From assembly GCA_022393335.1 (NCBI GenBank), contig JAJEKB010020221.1, positions 199,909 to 263,908 of the forward strand: 64,000 nt of DNA, given 5' to 3'. Below the pieces are notes generated by a model. The model was not told the DNA's origin. It worked only from the letters and a program-made list of their open reading frames with translations, and ran no database searches. This DNA is from Macrotrachela quadricornifera (Eukaryota > Rotifera > Eurotatoria > Philodinida > Philodinidae). The translations under genes were made by a program, and so were the position numbers. Positions 1 through 11,611 of the stretch are shown here, one piece after another (positions within the stretch are counted from its first letter, which is position 1; each line of letters begins with the position of its first letter).

Positions 1-1
1 A

Positions 2-175
2 ACAGTGCTTACAAACCCAACAACAACTCAAACAACTTCAACAGTGCCCACAAATCCAATAACAACTACAACTTCAAGTGTCACAGTATCAGCTACTACT
101 ACTAGATCACTAGCTTCAGTGAATCTTTGTTCACAATGGTTGTTCATTATTTACTGTGTTATATTCATTTATTAA
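2..175 (+). CDS. 3' end of Thr-rich, probably GPI-anchored surface protein (partial)
   Basis: The reading frame is open from the window edge to a TAA at 173-175. It encodes about 44 residues dominated by Thr, Ser, Pro and Asn, then a short polar stretch with one Cys, then a strongly hydrophobic end (W-L-F-I-I-Y-C-V-I-F-I-Y). A Thr/Ser-rich stalk followed by a C-terminal hydrophobic tail with nothing after it is the usual layout of a GPI-anchored or tail-anchored mucin-like surface protein; this role is inferred. The 5' part lies outside the window, so domain content is unknown. A longer ORF in another frame (127-354) overlaps the tail and has no recognisable composition; I treat it as chance. 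Confidence 0.5.
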   Translation, partial: TVLTNPTTTQTTSTVPTNPITTTTSSVTVSATTTRSLASVNLCSQWLFIIYCVIFIY

Positions 176-740
176 ATCTAGTGATTCTTACTTTTTTTTT
201 GATAATAGTTTGTCGTAAAATTGTTGTAAATTGTGATTGTCATAATATTTCATTGATTGATGTCGTTGTTAATCAAGCAGTTCAACTTATTTTTCCCATC
301 AATAAACGTTCTCTTAATATATTTTCATCATTACTTAGGGCATACAAAAAGTAGTAAGGAAGGTATTTTTTTTTCTTTAAGTAGGGTTCTAAAAAAGTTT
401 TTTTTTACCAAGAGATAGAGCGTACTTCACTCTATCTTTCTATGCCATTGGATAATTCCACGCCTTCTACCAAGTTAATGAAATTTCGAGAAAACCTTGT
501 TTTTTGCGTACAACTTTCTGGTAGCAGAAGCTTATATTTTCGTCTATACATCGTTCCTTTTCGTTTTTCATTCTTTTCTTCTTGTCATTTTTTACAGATT
601 GATTTCATACATACATAAGAAGAAATGCATCTGACTTATTGTCTGCATTATTACGGATCATCGTATATTTTCTTTTCTCCTCTTTGACTTTCGCTGACCA
701 CTGACAGTTTTCGCTTTTACATAAAAGTGCCTACTGTGCA
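176..740. other. Intergenic, no gene seen
   Basis: AT-rich sequence with T-runs (for example near 366-408). No frame has coding character and no repeat partner was recognised elsewhere in the window. Confidence 0.5.
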
Positions 741-744
741 ATTA

Positions 745-1740
745 GTATTCCAGCAAGAGTTATTGATGATGAATTGAAGTCTGTTTATGGTAATGAAGCC
801 TCTGGTTTAAGCATAGTCGAACGATGGTCAAAATTGTTTCGTGATAATTGAGAGGAAATTAAAGATAAAACGTGAGCTGGCAGACCTATTACTGAAACAA
901 CAACTGAAAATATCGAACAGATTCGTCTTCTCATCGAAGATGTCCAAGAATAAACTGATTTGAGTTATGGGATGGTTCAACAAGTAACCACTGATCATTT
1001 AATGCTTCGGAAGATAACCGCATGTTACAAATACCTAAAAATCTCACTGATCTTCAGCGAGTTGAACGAGTTTCAATATGCAAGCATAATTTAGCAAGAT
1101 TTCACCAGGAAACGTAGCTTTTATGCGATATAATTACTGGTGAAGAGTCCTAATGACGTTACCAACGGATCGGTTGAAAGATATAAAAAAAGGCATGGGT
1201 AGGTATAGGAGATCCTCCATCTACTACTGTCCAAGAAAGTTGATATGCACCAAAAACCTTGTTTTCGACCTTTTTTCAAAATGACCGAAATTACGTTAAT
1301 CCACTATATCGAATTTGATCAGATCGTTGACCGTCATTATTATATCAACCAGAGTTGACGACCTCTGATCGACGAGATTAAATGTCAACGATCTTTGTAT
1401 GAGACTCGTGGTATCAAAATTCATTATGATGATGGCAGACGATATGCGCATGGAGATGTATTCGATTATCTTGAATCTGATGGTCTTACAACAATACCAT
1501 ATCCACCTTATTCTCCATACTGATCACCTTGTGACTTCTGGTTATTCGGCCTAATCAGAGATAATCTGCCCAATCAAGATGATTGAGAGTCATTACATGA
1601 TGCTGTGATCGAGTTCGTGAACTTCTCAAATCTAGAGGAGTAGAAAAAGACCTTTTAGAAATGGATCGAAAGGATGCAGGTGTGCAGATAACCATGGTGA
1701 TTAGTTTGACCATTTAATTTACACATTCAATGCGACTGGT
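745..1740 (+). pseudogene. Mariner-family transposase relic
   Basis: Conceptual translation across stops and frameshifts gives a mariner-type transposase. An N-terminal helix-turn-helix block (D-D-E-L-K-S-V-Y-G-N-E, then V-E-R-W, then A-G-R-P) lies at about 760-880. An I-T-G-E-E block sits where mariners have the first catalytic Asp, near 1135-1150. A Y-P-P-Y-S-P block followed by a stop and then C-D-F-W-L-F lies at about 1500-1550, where the third catalytic Asp belongs. Two internal TGA codons (at about 849 and 871) sit where Arg is expected, consistent with CGA-to-TGA transitions, and many more stops follow. The first Asp appears as Glu and the third is replaced by Tyr-stop, so the copy is dead. 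Termini are unclear; a weak A/T-rich inverted match joins about 715-735 and 1785-1805. Confidence 0.75.
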
Positions 1741-1870
1741 CCCACAGATAGGATCCGCTATATTTTAGGAAGAAAATGATTAGAAAAGCACTTTTTTTAC
1801 TTTTTGTGTTCGGGTGAAAGGTTGTGTGTGATTTATCATATATTTTCTCGAGCTCCTCTCTAATCATTTA

Positions 1871-2935
1871 TTATACACAATGATATTTCTCGTTAAAGCT
1901 ACGAAGACAATAGAATTTGTCACAATCGAAACAAAAAGTCTTTACTTTCTTTGCGGTTGCATTACTTGTTTCTGTTGATTGCTGTTGCCTTATTTTCTTG
2001 TAGCAGCCGGCACAGCGTCTCCGGACATCGCAAGAAGATTCTTCTCTCTCTTCTAGCTTGTGATGAGTAAGTTTGCGCTTGCTTTGACTTGTTTACCGTT
2101 GTCTCGCCCCAGGCTTCAGATTCTCAAATGGTAAACCGAGCCGTAAAGATCTCACAAGACTTTCACGAAATATACCAAATAACTATACACTATAGCCATC
2201 CTAAAAATCAATTCAAATGTCACCTTTCGGTACCATTTTAAAGATTGTCTGAGGCATGTATAATAGGCTGATAGCTAATCAAATAAGTCAGTGCCTTGGC
2301 TTCATTATTGGTTCATTTGAAAAATTTGTTTTCCCAATGTCAACTACACGTGCTGAATGCGAAGGTCTTGTGAAAATCATTAAAACGTCTTTTTTGCCTT
2401 TCCACATGATCAGTTTTATGCCTTTCTGATTTTGAAGTCCGTATGCTTGAACTTTTTTTGAAGAAATTCTTTTCTAGATGCGACACAATTCCTTCTCAAT
2501 GTTCCAATAAGGTATGTATCGTGTGTCAACAAACTTTTTGCTAGGGAAATACTAGTAAAGAAGTTATCGGTTACCACAGTCCGATAGCATCCCCAAAGAC
2601 TTTCCAATAAGTTCATCATTATTGTCTCAGCATGTCCAAGACCTGTCATTGGATCTCGCTCACCAGTATAGATCAAATAATTCCACGTGTATTCGTTAGT
2701 AGCCGCTAGCTTGTACATCTTTACCCCATATTTGTGCGCTTTGCCAGGCATATATTATTTGAACAAAAGTCTGTCTCGCCCTGGTATCATTGTTTCGTCG
2801 CTTGTAACAACTGCACTAGGAATATGTTCAGCACAATACCATATCGATTTTTACCCATACTCTTGCTTTCACGCTCAGTCTGATTTATCATCATAAAGAA
2901 AACTATCAGAAGGTTGTTGACATATTTGAACTAGA
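1871..2935 (-). pseudogene. piggyBac-family transposase relic
   Basis: Read on the minus strand, this is a decayed piggyBac transposase (DDE_Tnp_1_7 type). The block T-S-D-E-T-M-I-P-G-R with its catalytic Asp lies at about 2795-2830. It is followed by a nonsense codon where the family has Gln, then Y-M-P-G-K and a 111-residue open stretch (2416-2751) that contains V-T-D-N-F-F-T-S with the second catalytic Asp and the G-T-L-R-R-N motif. A frameshift near 2400 leads to K-L-I-M-W-K-G-K-K-D-V-L-M, then K-W-Y-R-K-V at about 2220-2245. It ends in a Cys-rich domain (C-x5-C-x2-C ... C-x2-C ... C ... H-C) stopping at 1871-1873. Upstream, an acidic S-D-S-F-L-Y-D-D stretch at 2880-2935 looks like the acidic N-terminus, which implies an internal deletion. 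No flanking TTAA ends were identified. Confidence 0.85.
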
Positions 2936-3239
2936 TAGATAGATACATTGTAATTCTTTTGTGTAACGTTTATTTTGACACTGTTCAACAAAATAATACA
3001 GGCTCATCAGAATGAAGAAACAATTGACTAAAAAGGTTTATGTCTTATTTTCCATGATACTTAGTGATTTTTATAACTTTATGTTAGTAGAACTATGCCT
3101 CTTTACATGTTAGTTATGTATCCAAAAGATGAGTTCAATTGCTTGAGTATTCGAGTAGCTAGACCTATCACAACATCTAGAATTTGAACATAGTGCCATT
3201 TCTCTCTAGTAAATAATATAAGGCTAAAAATCTTATAAA

Positions 3240-3663
3240 ACAGTAAGGATCTGTGAGGCAACCTTTCCTCTAAGTTTGGAGTTCATCTGTTAAATTTTCA
3301 CTGATTTATGAAGTACACAATGGGATAGATTGACTTTATCATATATCGATAGTTACAATAAAATAATTCTAGCTTCACAACAACTCATTCAATTTCCATG
3401 AAACTTGTATCACAGATAGCTAAAGTGTAGACCTACAAAATGAAACCAAGCCCGACTCCTAAAATCGTTTTATTCCTCAGCTATGAAGTCCACAGTGGAG
3501 ATAGACTGTATATATTATAACTTTCTTATACTTCAGACAATCGGGCTACGGGTGATGTCATTGATCGACATTCATCAAGAACTATATACACACTAGTTTT
3601 CAGATCTACAGCTCATATTGTGACTGAAATCCGAGGGGAGGGAGATATTTTTGGTCAGTAGTG
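3240..3663 (-). mobile_element. Terminal region of a Tc1-like element
   Basis: The right edge reads, on the minus strand, TA then CACTACTGACCAAAAATA, which matches the Tc1-type terminus (CAGT-x-CTGGCCAAAA) next to its TA target. About 180 bp (3484-3663) is repeated in opposite orientation at 63822-64000 at roughly 85% identity by eye. Inside it, a block starting near 3304 (gaagtacacaatggga) recurs near 3483 (gaagtccacagtggag), so the terminal region contains direct repeats about 175 bp apart, like the IR/DR ends of some Tc1 elements. No transposase was found beside it; this is a solo or decayed end. Confidence 0.6.
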
Positions 3664-3665
3664 TA

Positions 3666-5660
3666 TATTGTTATGTGTTTAACTCTAGATCGTCGAGATG
3701 AGATGAATGTAGATGTATATCGTTTTGGTTTATTCATGAAAAGTCGCATGCTATATATAGGCAAGAAGATCACACATCTCTAGGAAGTGTCCATCAGATG
3801 ATGGTGGAAACGATCCATCGAATATAATACATATGAGAAGATGACATATATAAGACGAAAGGAAAAGACCACATATATGTAATAGACAGGAAAGGAAAAA
3901 TCCATACATGTGATATATAGAAAGGAAGAAGAAAGAACAAAAGGAATACATCTCTATAGACAAGAGATGCAGGAGAGCTACATCTAAAGAGGTATCGGTA
4001 CCACTTCCTAACAATATGCTAAGTTTAATAATTAGTATACAAGTAAAATCATTTTTCATTAGGTTAATAAATTTGAATCATAGTTATAAAATAAACTTGG
4101 TAAGTAGGAATTATAATTACTAAGTAATTAATGATTAAGATAAAGTGAGATTATCAGGAATCAGATGGATATTTTTTCTTCTGGTAGTATAGAATATACA
4201 TTTTCTCTCTTATTTTCCTTTTGTTAGTGTTGACGTGATATTGTTACATATGTATATTCCATCCATTTTTTCTTTCATTTTGTCGGGTATTTTGCCTTAT
4301 TGTTTTCTTTTGTTTTTTTATGCTGAGGTTTTTCATGTTAAATCTAGCACTTTAGGTATTTTCCAAGATATCATACATATTTTATCGTGGAATATTACAC
4401 AAATCCTAGCCTATAAACATCTACTACGTAGTAATATACATACCGTTGAAAATTTGTTTCGATTTTAAATCCAATGGCAATTTTTTTCACAACACAACAA
4501 TATGAATGCTTATATCAAAATCGATAAACGAAATGAAAATAATTCGTCGTAAATTTTCGTGGTTAAAAGACAAAAGCTTTTCGGATGATGGACAAGTTCA
4601 AATGGAAATTAAACGAGGGCACACTGGGACATCTTTTTTTGGGATTTATAAGTATTTATTTATGTGTGTCAGTATTTTGCACATCCACACTAGAGATATG
4701 TGTATGTATGAGATTTATTCCAAAATGACGTACGGATTTATTTAAAAATGGAAAAATGGAATTTGTAATTATCGAAGTCTCTAGGATATACCATTGGGTC
4801 AAAAAAAATGAGGACAACCGCGGAAAGCAGCCAAAGCTTAATTGATATACTATCTGTACAATTAAATTTTTTATTTAGTTTTTATTAAAAGTTACTTAGC
4901 ATTTAAATGGAATCCTTTTAGAAAATAATTCGTATTCTTATTCTAATAAATATCATACGAGACATCATACATTTAGCTATACATTTCTAAATAAAAGAAA
5001 ATGAGAAGCAATAATAGATGAAAATTGACGCAGTCACCGTTAAAAAAAAATTTTTTTTTTTTTGTACTTGTGCAGATTCTGTAAGACATGAAAGTGTAGT
5101 AGAATGTGTGACATTGATTCATAACCCCGGAAGGCATGTATAATTAGAAAAAAAGATAAAGTGATGGAAAGGAAAGAAAAAAAAAGACCACATGATGAGC
5201 AAGCATGACAAGGCCACATTCTATATTCTATACATTTCATCTTGTTTGTTGTAAAAAAAAAATAGTATGCGAAACTAATTATTTAACGATTATAGACATT
5301 GACATGCAATAAATCCTCACAAGTTCGAATCAAACAAACATCAATATATTAAAATATTTAGTAGCACAGTAAGTTAAAATCATTTTCTCATTTTCATCTA
5401 CAGAGAATACGGAATGTTACTTATTACTAATCTAAAACTTTTATGAAAAAGTAATTGGTAATGCAACTTAATGTGTTTCTAGGGAGGAAGACTATGAAAT
5501 GAACGAAAGATCGATTATATCGAGCATAAACACATTAAAGTAAATAGAATAGAAAGCAATATATACTATTATCTTGCTATAATATTAATGCGATGTGCTA
5601 CAATTTTTTTTTTGCGTGACATCACAAGACATGATAGTATAATAGCATATATCATTTAAT
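3666..5660. other. Intergenic, low complexity, no gene accepted
   Basis: Purine-rich stretches (3850-3930, 5085-5190) create hydrophobic ORFs on the opposite strand, and pyrimidine-rich DNA gives similar ones at 4235-4468. None has a family signature, a plausible splice context or even amino-acid usage. I see no RNA gene here. Confidence 0.5.
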
Positions 5661-5676
5661 TTTTCTTTTCTTTTAG
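5661..5676 (+). promoter_or_regulatory. Splice acceptor just upstream of the phosphodiesterase start
   Basis: A pyrimidine tract ending in TTTTCTTTTCTTTTAG lies 11 bases before the ATG at 5688. It could close a 5'-UTR intron or act as a spliced-leader trans-splice acceptor; trans-splicing is known in bdelloid rotifers. Similar AG acceptors precede the ATGs of the hAT transposase (about 23475) and both ART genes. The sequence cannot distinguish the two options. Confidence 0.35.
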
Positions 5677-5687
5677 CATTTATTCAA

Positions 5688-7485
5688 ATGTTTATTGATC
5701 CAGCCTCAACACCATTATGTCACAATAACAATGGTGAGTAAAAAAAAAACGTTTATTAGCAAATTTATTAATCAGTTTTATAGTTAAAATATGATTTCAC
5801 CTTTTTATTAGCATACAACAATTATAGATGTATTAAAATACATCAAGAAAGTGACGGATCTTGAGTTTGTTAATCGATTAGAATTTCAAAATAGTTTTCA
5901 TCTTCGATCAATTTTTAGATAAGACATGTGTAAAAAACAACGATAATGAATTGCATTCATCTGTCGATACTATAACACTTCCAATGCGACATTATCTGGA
6001 CGAAAATACACATACATACAACCGAAAAAATGAATCTATCACAAAAAAGAAGAGAAAATTTTTATGTATTATTTTAATTATTATCGTATTTTTAATTGTT
6101 GTTATTGGTATGATATTATGGATAATTTACAAATCAAATATAAAACCACCTGAATATGATAATAAATATACAACAAGTCAACCATTAAATACTGAATATT
6201 CATCAAGTAGATCTTCTTCTTCTTTTTCTATAAATAACATCTGTAGAATTTTATTTTTATAGATTTATATCAGACAACTGAAATTGATATTTCACAAATG
6301 GTAAAAAAAGTTTTATTTATTGTTGCTGATGGTATTCCAGCAGATGTTATAGAAAATTCTTCAGTTATTAATATGAAACATATTGAAGAAATAGGAGGAT
6401 ATACAAGAGCTTTTGTTGGAGGTGAAAAAGGTACATATAGTGAAACAGCTACGATATCATCACCTGGTTATATGAGTTTATTAACTGGTACATGGGGTAA
6501 TAAACATAATGTATATAATAATTATGTTAAAAGTCCAAATTATAATTATAAAAATATATTTCGTTTAATTAAAGAAGAACAACCAAAGAAAAAAATCGGA
6601 ATATTTTCAACATGGACAACTAATCGTATTAAATTAATTGGTGAAGGTTTATTCGAAGCTGGTAATATAACATTTGATTATAAATTTGATGGATATGAAT
6701 TAGATGAAATATCATATCCTCATGATAAGAAAAGTATTTATATATATAATATTGATAAACGTGTAACTAATGAAACTTCAAAATGTATTAGAGAATATGC
6801 ACCAGATCTCTCATGGGTTTATTTACAATATACAGATGATATAGGACATTTTTTTGGTGATAGTCAACAATTTAGTCAATCAATTATTTATCTTGATGAA
6901 CAAATAGGAGAAATTTGGAATGCTATTGATTATAGAATAAAATATTATAAAGAAAATTGGTTATTTATAATTACAACAGATCATGGAAGAGATTCTAAAA
7001 AAGGTAAACATCATGCTGGACAATCAATCAGAGAACGAACTATTTGGATTCTAACCAATAGTAAAGAAACTAATAATTATTTTCATAATTATCAACCTGC
7101 TATTGTTGATATATATCCTACGATTGCTAAATTTATCGATTTAAATATTCCAATTGATTATCAAAGAGAACTTGATGGAATATCTTTAATAGGAAATATA
7201 TCGATAATTAAACCTTATGTTAATTTAAATGATGATAAATTAAATATTAGTTGGACAGTTATACAAAATACTGGATTTGTTAAAATATGGATTTCAACCA
7301 GCAATTTATTTAAAAAGGGTATCAATGATAATTATCAATTAATTGATACAGTTTCAATTGATAAAAAGATGGTTATTATTGATATTAAACAATATCCATC
7401 ACAATTCTATAAAATAGTACTTGAAGGAAAATATAATATGGTAAACAAATGGGTTTATAGAAAGTCACCTCGAAATAAAACATAA
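5688..7485 (+). CDS. Type II membrane phosphodiesterase / alkaline-phosphatase-superfamily enzyme
   Basis: Three exons are proposed: 5688-5733, 5919-6206 and 6263-7485. Introns are 185 and 56 bp, both GT-AG and both phase 1, giving 518 residues. The short N-terminus is cytosolic. One membrane span lies at about residues 63-86 (F-L-C-I-I-L-I-I-I-V-F-L-I-V-V) after a Lys/Arg cluster, followed by a Ser-rich stalk and an extracellular catalytic domain. The metal-site pattern of the superfamily is complete: V-A-D-G (D134), nucleophile region T-I-S-S-P-G-Y (S177 aligns with the usual Thr/Ser), T-D-D-I-G-H (D303, H307), T-D-H-G-R (D351, H352) and K-H-H-A-G (H361/H362). This resembles nucleotide pyrophosphatase/phosphodiesterases, which hydrolyse nucleotide or phospholipid diesters at the cell surface; the exact substrate is unknown. 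The first exon is the least certain; an extra small exon inside intron 1 is possible. Confidence 0.8.
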
Positions 7486-8954
7486 TGAAGAACGTCAAAT
7501 TCTTCTAAATTTTCAGAGACATTTCGAGAAAGACTTTCGCAATAGAATCTCATCATGAAATTCTTTAGATTATTATTCTATTTAAATAATAATAATATAC
7601 GAACGCATTTAACTATTGTGTCGCTTTTTTGTGCATACAATAATTTAATTCGATCATTCTTCTTTTTTGTTGTAATAGATAGAGCTGAACAGAAAAACTC
7701 CTCAAGTATGGGTCTGAATTTTCAATGAAATATATATACATCAGTTTGTAGAGTTCGACGAACTGATTCTCGTACTATATTTTATTCTTTCCATCAGAGT
7801 CTCATTTAATAAACCAATTATTTCAGAATTTCATAGGAAAAAATACTCATGGATAAAATTTCTGCGAAAAAAACGCGTTTCTGAAAAGCAATTCACCAGC
7901 ACTGCGAAATGCGTTCTACATCTTCTAAGACGAACTTTGGCAAACGGCATTTTTCCAGTAAAACAGCTGAATCGTAGTGATGGAAATATTCACTGCACTA
8001 GAACTGTCGAATATTTGAACTATCCATTCCATTCTTATTCCCACCTATTAGGAATTGTCATATTGACTCATGTCAAGCAGTTTTTCATATTGTATCGAGG
8101 TCAATAAAAACTTCTTGTTGGCCCGTTGTTTTTAACTTAATATAACTATATTAATGGACAGAAGAAAATGATCTTTCGTACTAAATCTAACTCATATTGA
8201 CAGTCAATTGTACTTAGTTAACTGTATATTTATCACTGATGAACTCCAATGACGCCCCTTATGCGTCAGATATTCTAACTTGCTGATGATTTAAAAAGTT
8301 CTTTTTCGCTATCATATATTGATGTAAACTTCATTAACATCCAAGTTACTTTATGAAAGGAATTGACCTAAAAAACATCAAAATCTTGACTCCAATACAA
8401 TCTTGATTTAGCATTGCGAGAGATTCTTTTAGAAAAAAACCGCCACAAAATGCGTTTTATTTGACAAACACCCTTGCGAAATGTCTTTTGTGACGTTAAT
8501 TACAAAAAAGTTTGAAACACATATGTTTTAACACAGCGTTTCACATCAGCTCTTATATGTACGTTGCAAAACTAGTTTGGAAACATCCAAACTAAGATAT
8601 CCATTACACCTGAAACGTTGTTAAACGTGTTGGAAAGAAATGCGTTTCCCTTAAATTTTTAACCCATCGACATCGTTTAAGACGGAATTTCTAGCAAAAA
8701 GTCAGATAAGTTCTTCAATTTATCATAGAACTTCAGGTCTTCCGTCAAATATTTATGAAAATATCTCACAGAGATTCTTTATAAATTCCAAAACTAGTCC
8801 AACAACTTAAAAGTTCAAAATGACGAAGGAAAATGAAGAAACAATCGAATTTATTAAAATATTACGATAATTATTTAAGATAAAAAATTTCGATGAATAA
8901 AATATTTTGCAGTAGAGAATAAAAAAAGCAAAATTCGAGAACATTTATTTTCGT
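7486..8954. other. Intergenic, no gene seen
   Basis: AT-rich with no coding frame. A short palindromic motif near 7746-7765 (tttgtagagttcgacgaact) reappears with small changes near 15753-15772, suggesting a dispersed repeat remnant. Confidence 0.45.
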
Positions 8955-8960
8955 TTAAGG

Positions 8961-9856
8961 TCCCCCCCCCCCCCCCCTCAGAAATGATTTCCCACTTAGA
9001 ATTGATCTTTTGAACTGAACTTTTCAGGGATGAGTAATCCTGGTGAGATACGCTTCTGGTAAAGATTTCAGCCCGATCAGCCGTACTAGACCAGAGTTTC
9101 GGCTGCGTCGCAGGTCATTTTTGGCCTTCAGGAGAATTGGCAAAACTCCGTCGTAGCAAAAGGTATCGGGGTCAGGCTTATCTTAAATTAAAGCTAATGT
9201 CAGGACGCAACTTTTGTCCGAACAGAATTTTTAAATTCAATCTTGTTGATTTTTATGATCATTTTACTGAAAAGATCTAAAATTCAGCAGAAAAAATGGT
9301 GGTTTAACGACAGTAAATTTCACTTTCTCAGTCCAGGAATCGACGTTTAAAGAACTGGTCAGAGAAAAGTTTGCTCTCGTTGAGACCTTTAAAAGAAAAA
9401 AAAATATTCATTATAGCTCAAAACAGGAAAAAGTAGTTCCAATTTTTCTGATTGAAAACTATGTTTGGAGAAAAGCGCAAAAACAAGTTTCAGAAATGGA
9501 GTTTTACAGTCAAATTACAAAAGAAACATGTTTAAATGGTATATTTTCAATACATGTCAATGAACTTTTTTAAAGCGTGTAACAAGTGAATAAGCTAACG
9601 CCATCTATTATATTTAATACAAAACATAATGTTATCTGCAATGCTGTTATATGGAACAATAAGCAATTTTCAAAACTGAAAAAATTCCTAAGAAAATAGG
9701 GTAGTAGGATGGAAATTTTTTACGATAAGTCTTTCGAAACCTAGTCATTTTTCAAAAAGCCATACATATTCTGAAAGAGGAAATTTCGGCGCATCTTCTT
9801 ATGCTAAAAACTCAATATTGATTTATTTTCAGAAAAGTCATTTTTCTGAGGGGGGC
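8961..9856. mobile_element. Possible nested non-autonomous element with C-run/G-run ends
   Basis: The left edge is a long C-run followed by CTCAGAAATGA (about 8961-8988). The right edge is its inverse, TCATTTTTCTGAGGGGGG (about 9838-9856). The roughly 0.9 kb between has no coding frame. The inverted ends and the position inside the piggyBac left terminus suggest an insertion, but no target duplication was resolved. Confidence 0.4.
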
Positions 9857-10196
9857 CCTATGGCGTAACCACCGGGGGTGCAATGTCCTCTCTGTAAATG
9901 GTTTTACACCCCCCCCCCTGTAAATTTTTATCGAAATAAGACGGAGTTTCCTATTTATCCACTGTAAAATGGTATGTATATGACCTTAGAGAACATCAAA
10001 TTTTACGCGCATGAGAGATAACAACTTTTCTTAAATAATTTTTGTGAACGTAGCCGCCTTCGACTTCAAAAATATTGAAACTATTGATTCTCAGAAGCGA
10101 TTCTGAGAGTTCATTTGATTTCAGAAAGTTCCCTTGAAAAATTCGTGTTTTGACTCATTGTGTCGTGTTGAAACCTAACTGTTTTCTAAAATATAA

Positions 10197-10840
10197 TGGA
10201 TTGAGATTTTGACGAAATCTTATCCGATGAAAATGAAAGTACAATTAGTTCTCATGAATTTGAAAGTAGTACTTCTGAAGATAATGATTCTTTAATCAAA
10301 AAACAAAACCAAAATTCAATGGATGATTAGGGAGAATAGAAAGTTGACAACTCGCGTTTCTGTACTTCTTTCAACTGTTTTAATGGGCATGCATTAGGAA
10401 ACAATATAGATCGACAAAATCGATTCCTTTTTCAAGTTTATAAGAATATTTTTTCATTTCCTTGGTATGTCATTGGTAAATTTATTTATCTATTATAGAC
10501 ATCTTTCTAATAGTAATATTAGTATTATAGAATATATATCATCTATTAGCAGTGCACTGATAGGTAATTATTATAGTAGAAAAAGGCTATGAAGACCATT
10601 GGCAATGAGTAATCAGAAGAAAGTATGCTTCGAAAAGAACATTAGTAATACGGAAATTCTAAAACACCACAACTGTTAGCTCATATGCCAGAAGTTATTT
10701 CAACTTGTCGTAGATGTGCTTATTGTAGTACGAAAGAAAGAGAAAAAAGAACGGATGTGATGTGTACCTATTGCGGTGTTTGTTTATTTGTAAAAAATTA
10801 TTTTTCTTTGTATTATCAAAACTATGTATATCAACATTGA
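10197..10840 (+). pseudogene. piggyBac transposase remnants: acidic N-terminus and Cys-rich C-terminus
   Basis: The ATG at 10197 opens a frame rich in Asp, Glu and Ser (D-F-D-E-I-L-S-D-E-N-E...), typical of piggyBac N-termini, interrupted by TGA at the third codon and a later TAG. At about 10681-10840 a second stretch encodes C-R-R-C-A-Y-C, then C-T-Y-C-G-V-C, ending in TGA. This is the C-terminal Cys-rich domain that binds the element ends. The central DDE domain is absent: the gap between the two pieces (about 350 bp) is far too small. This is an internally deleted, non-autonomous copy that retained DNA-binding sequence; no intact protein can be made from it. Confidence 0.7.
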
Positions 10841-11611
10841 AATGAATAAATATATAATCACATAATCACACAATTTTTTGTTTTAACTTAACCAGAGGTT
10901 TTGTAATATCATCTAGTTACTTAATAGTATATTTTATCAAACTTAAATTTGGTAGAAAAAAGTCAGGACTCATAGGATTAAAAGAGAAATCTACTTAGAA
11001 ACATTGACCCTGTCAAAATAGTGATGTTTCAAAATAAATCAAATTTGAGACCACGAAAGAATAGAAGTTCTGTTCTAAGCTTGCAAAAAGCCTTCATTTT
11101 ATGAGAAATTGTTCTGACTTTTCCACAGCTTAGTGGAGTTTTTCGAACATCAACACTTCAATGAAAATCAGTTAGAAACAAGATTTTCGTACACTTCAAA
11201 CTGCACAAATGAACACTTGTCCTGATGCAACAAACTTGTAACTCTCCTTTCTACCTTCTCGCCGATCTTGTGAACTTTGGACACTCCCGCTTTGATGAGA
11301 AATTTTTCACTTAGTGTGCAAAACACTTGAAAGGGCATTGTCCCCTCTGTAATTTTTTTCTGGTTACGCCACTAGGGAGCCCCTTAATAATGTCTCGTTC
11401 GTTCTATCCTGAAATTGTTAGAGTTGTCTCGGTCACGAGAAATTTTCGAGACATTCACGATATTTTTAGATTCGAGGCTGTTCTGCACATCTGAAAGATG
11501 AAAACCTTTTTTTATCATACTGACAAACTATTTATTTACTAAATAAACTTATAAGAGAAAAATAGTTTAACATAGGTATATTTATTCAGTATCATACTTA
11601 TGTGCTTATAA

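Larger units (their letters stand above)
8955..11387 (+). mobile_element. Non-autonomous piggyBac-derived element, core deleted, TTAA-flanked
   Basis: Terminal inverted repeats are visible at about 9853-9872 (ccctatggcgtaacca) and 11361-11383, whose reverse complement starts ggggctccctagtggcgtaa. The right end abuts TTAA at 11384-11387. A TTAA followed by GG lies at 8955-8960, and a roughly 900-bp segment with its own short inverted ends sits between it and the left repeat. The simplest reading is a piggyBac element whose left terminus was split by a later insertion. The interior encodes remnants of both ends of the transposase (separate entry). Confidence 0.6.

Noticed and set aside
127..354. 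75-codon ORF overlapping the surface-protein tail
   Set aside because: Frame is out of register with the Thr-rich coding sequence and runs into T-rich non-coding DNA.
3751..4468. Hydrophobic ORFs on both strands
   Set aside because: They come from purine-rich low-complexity DNA and lack splice or domain support.
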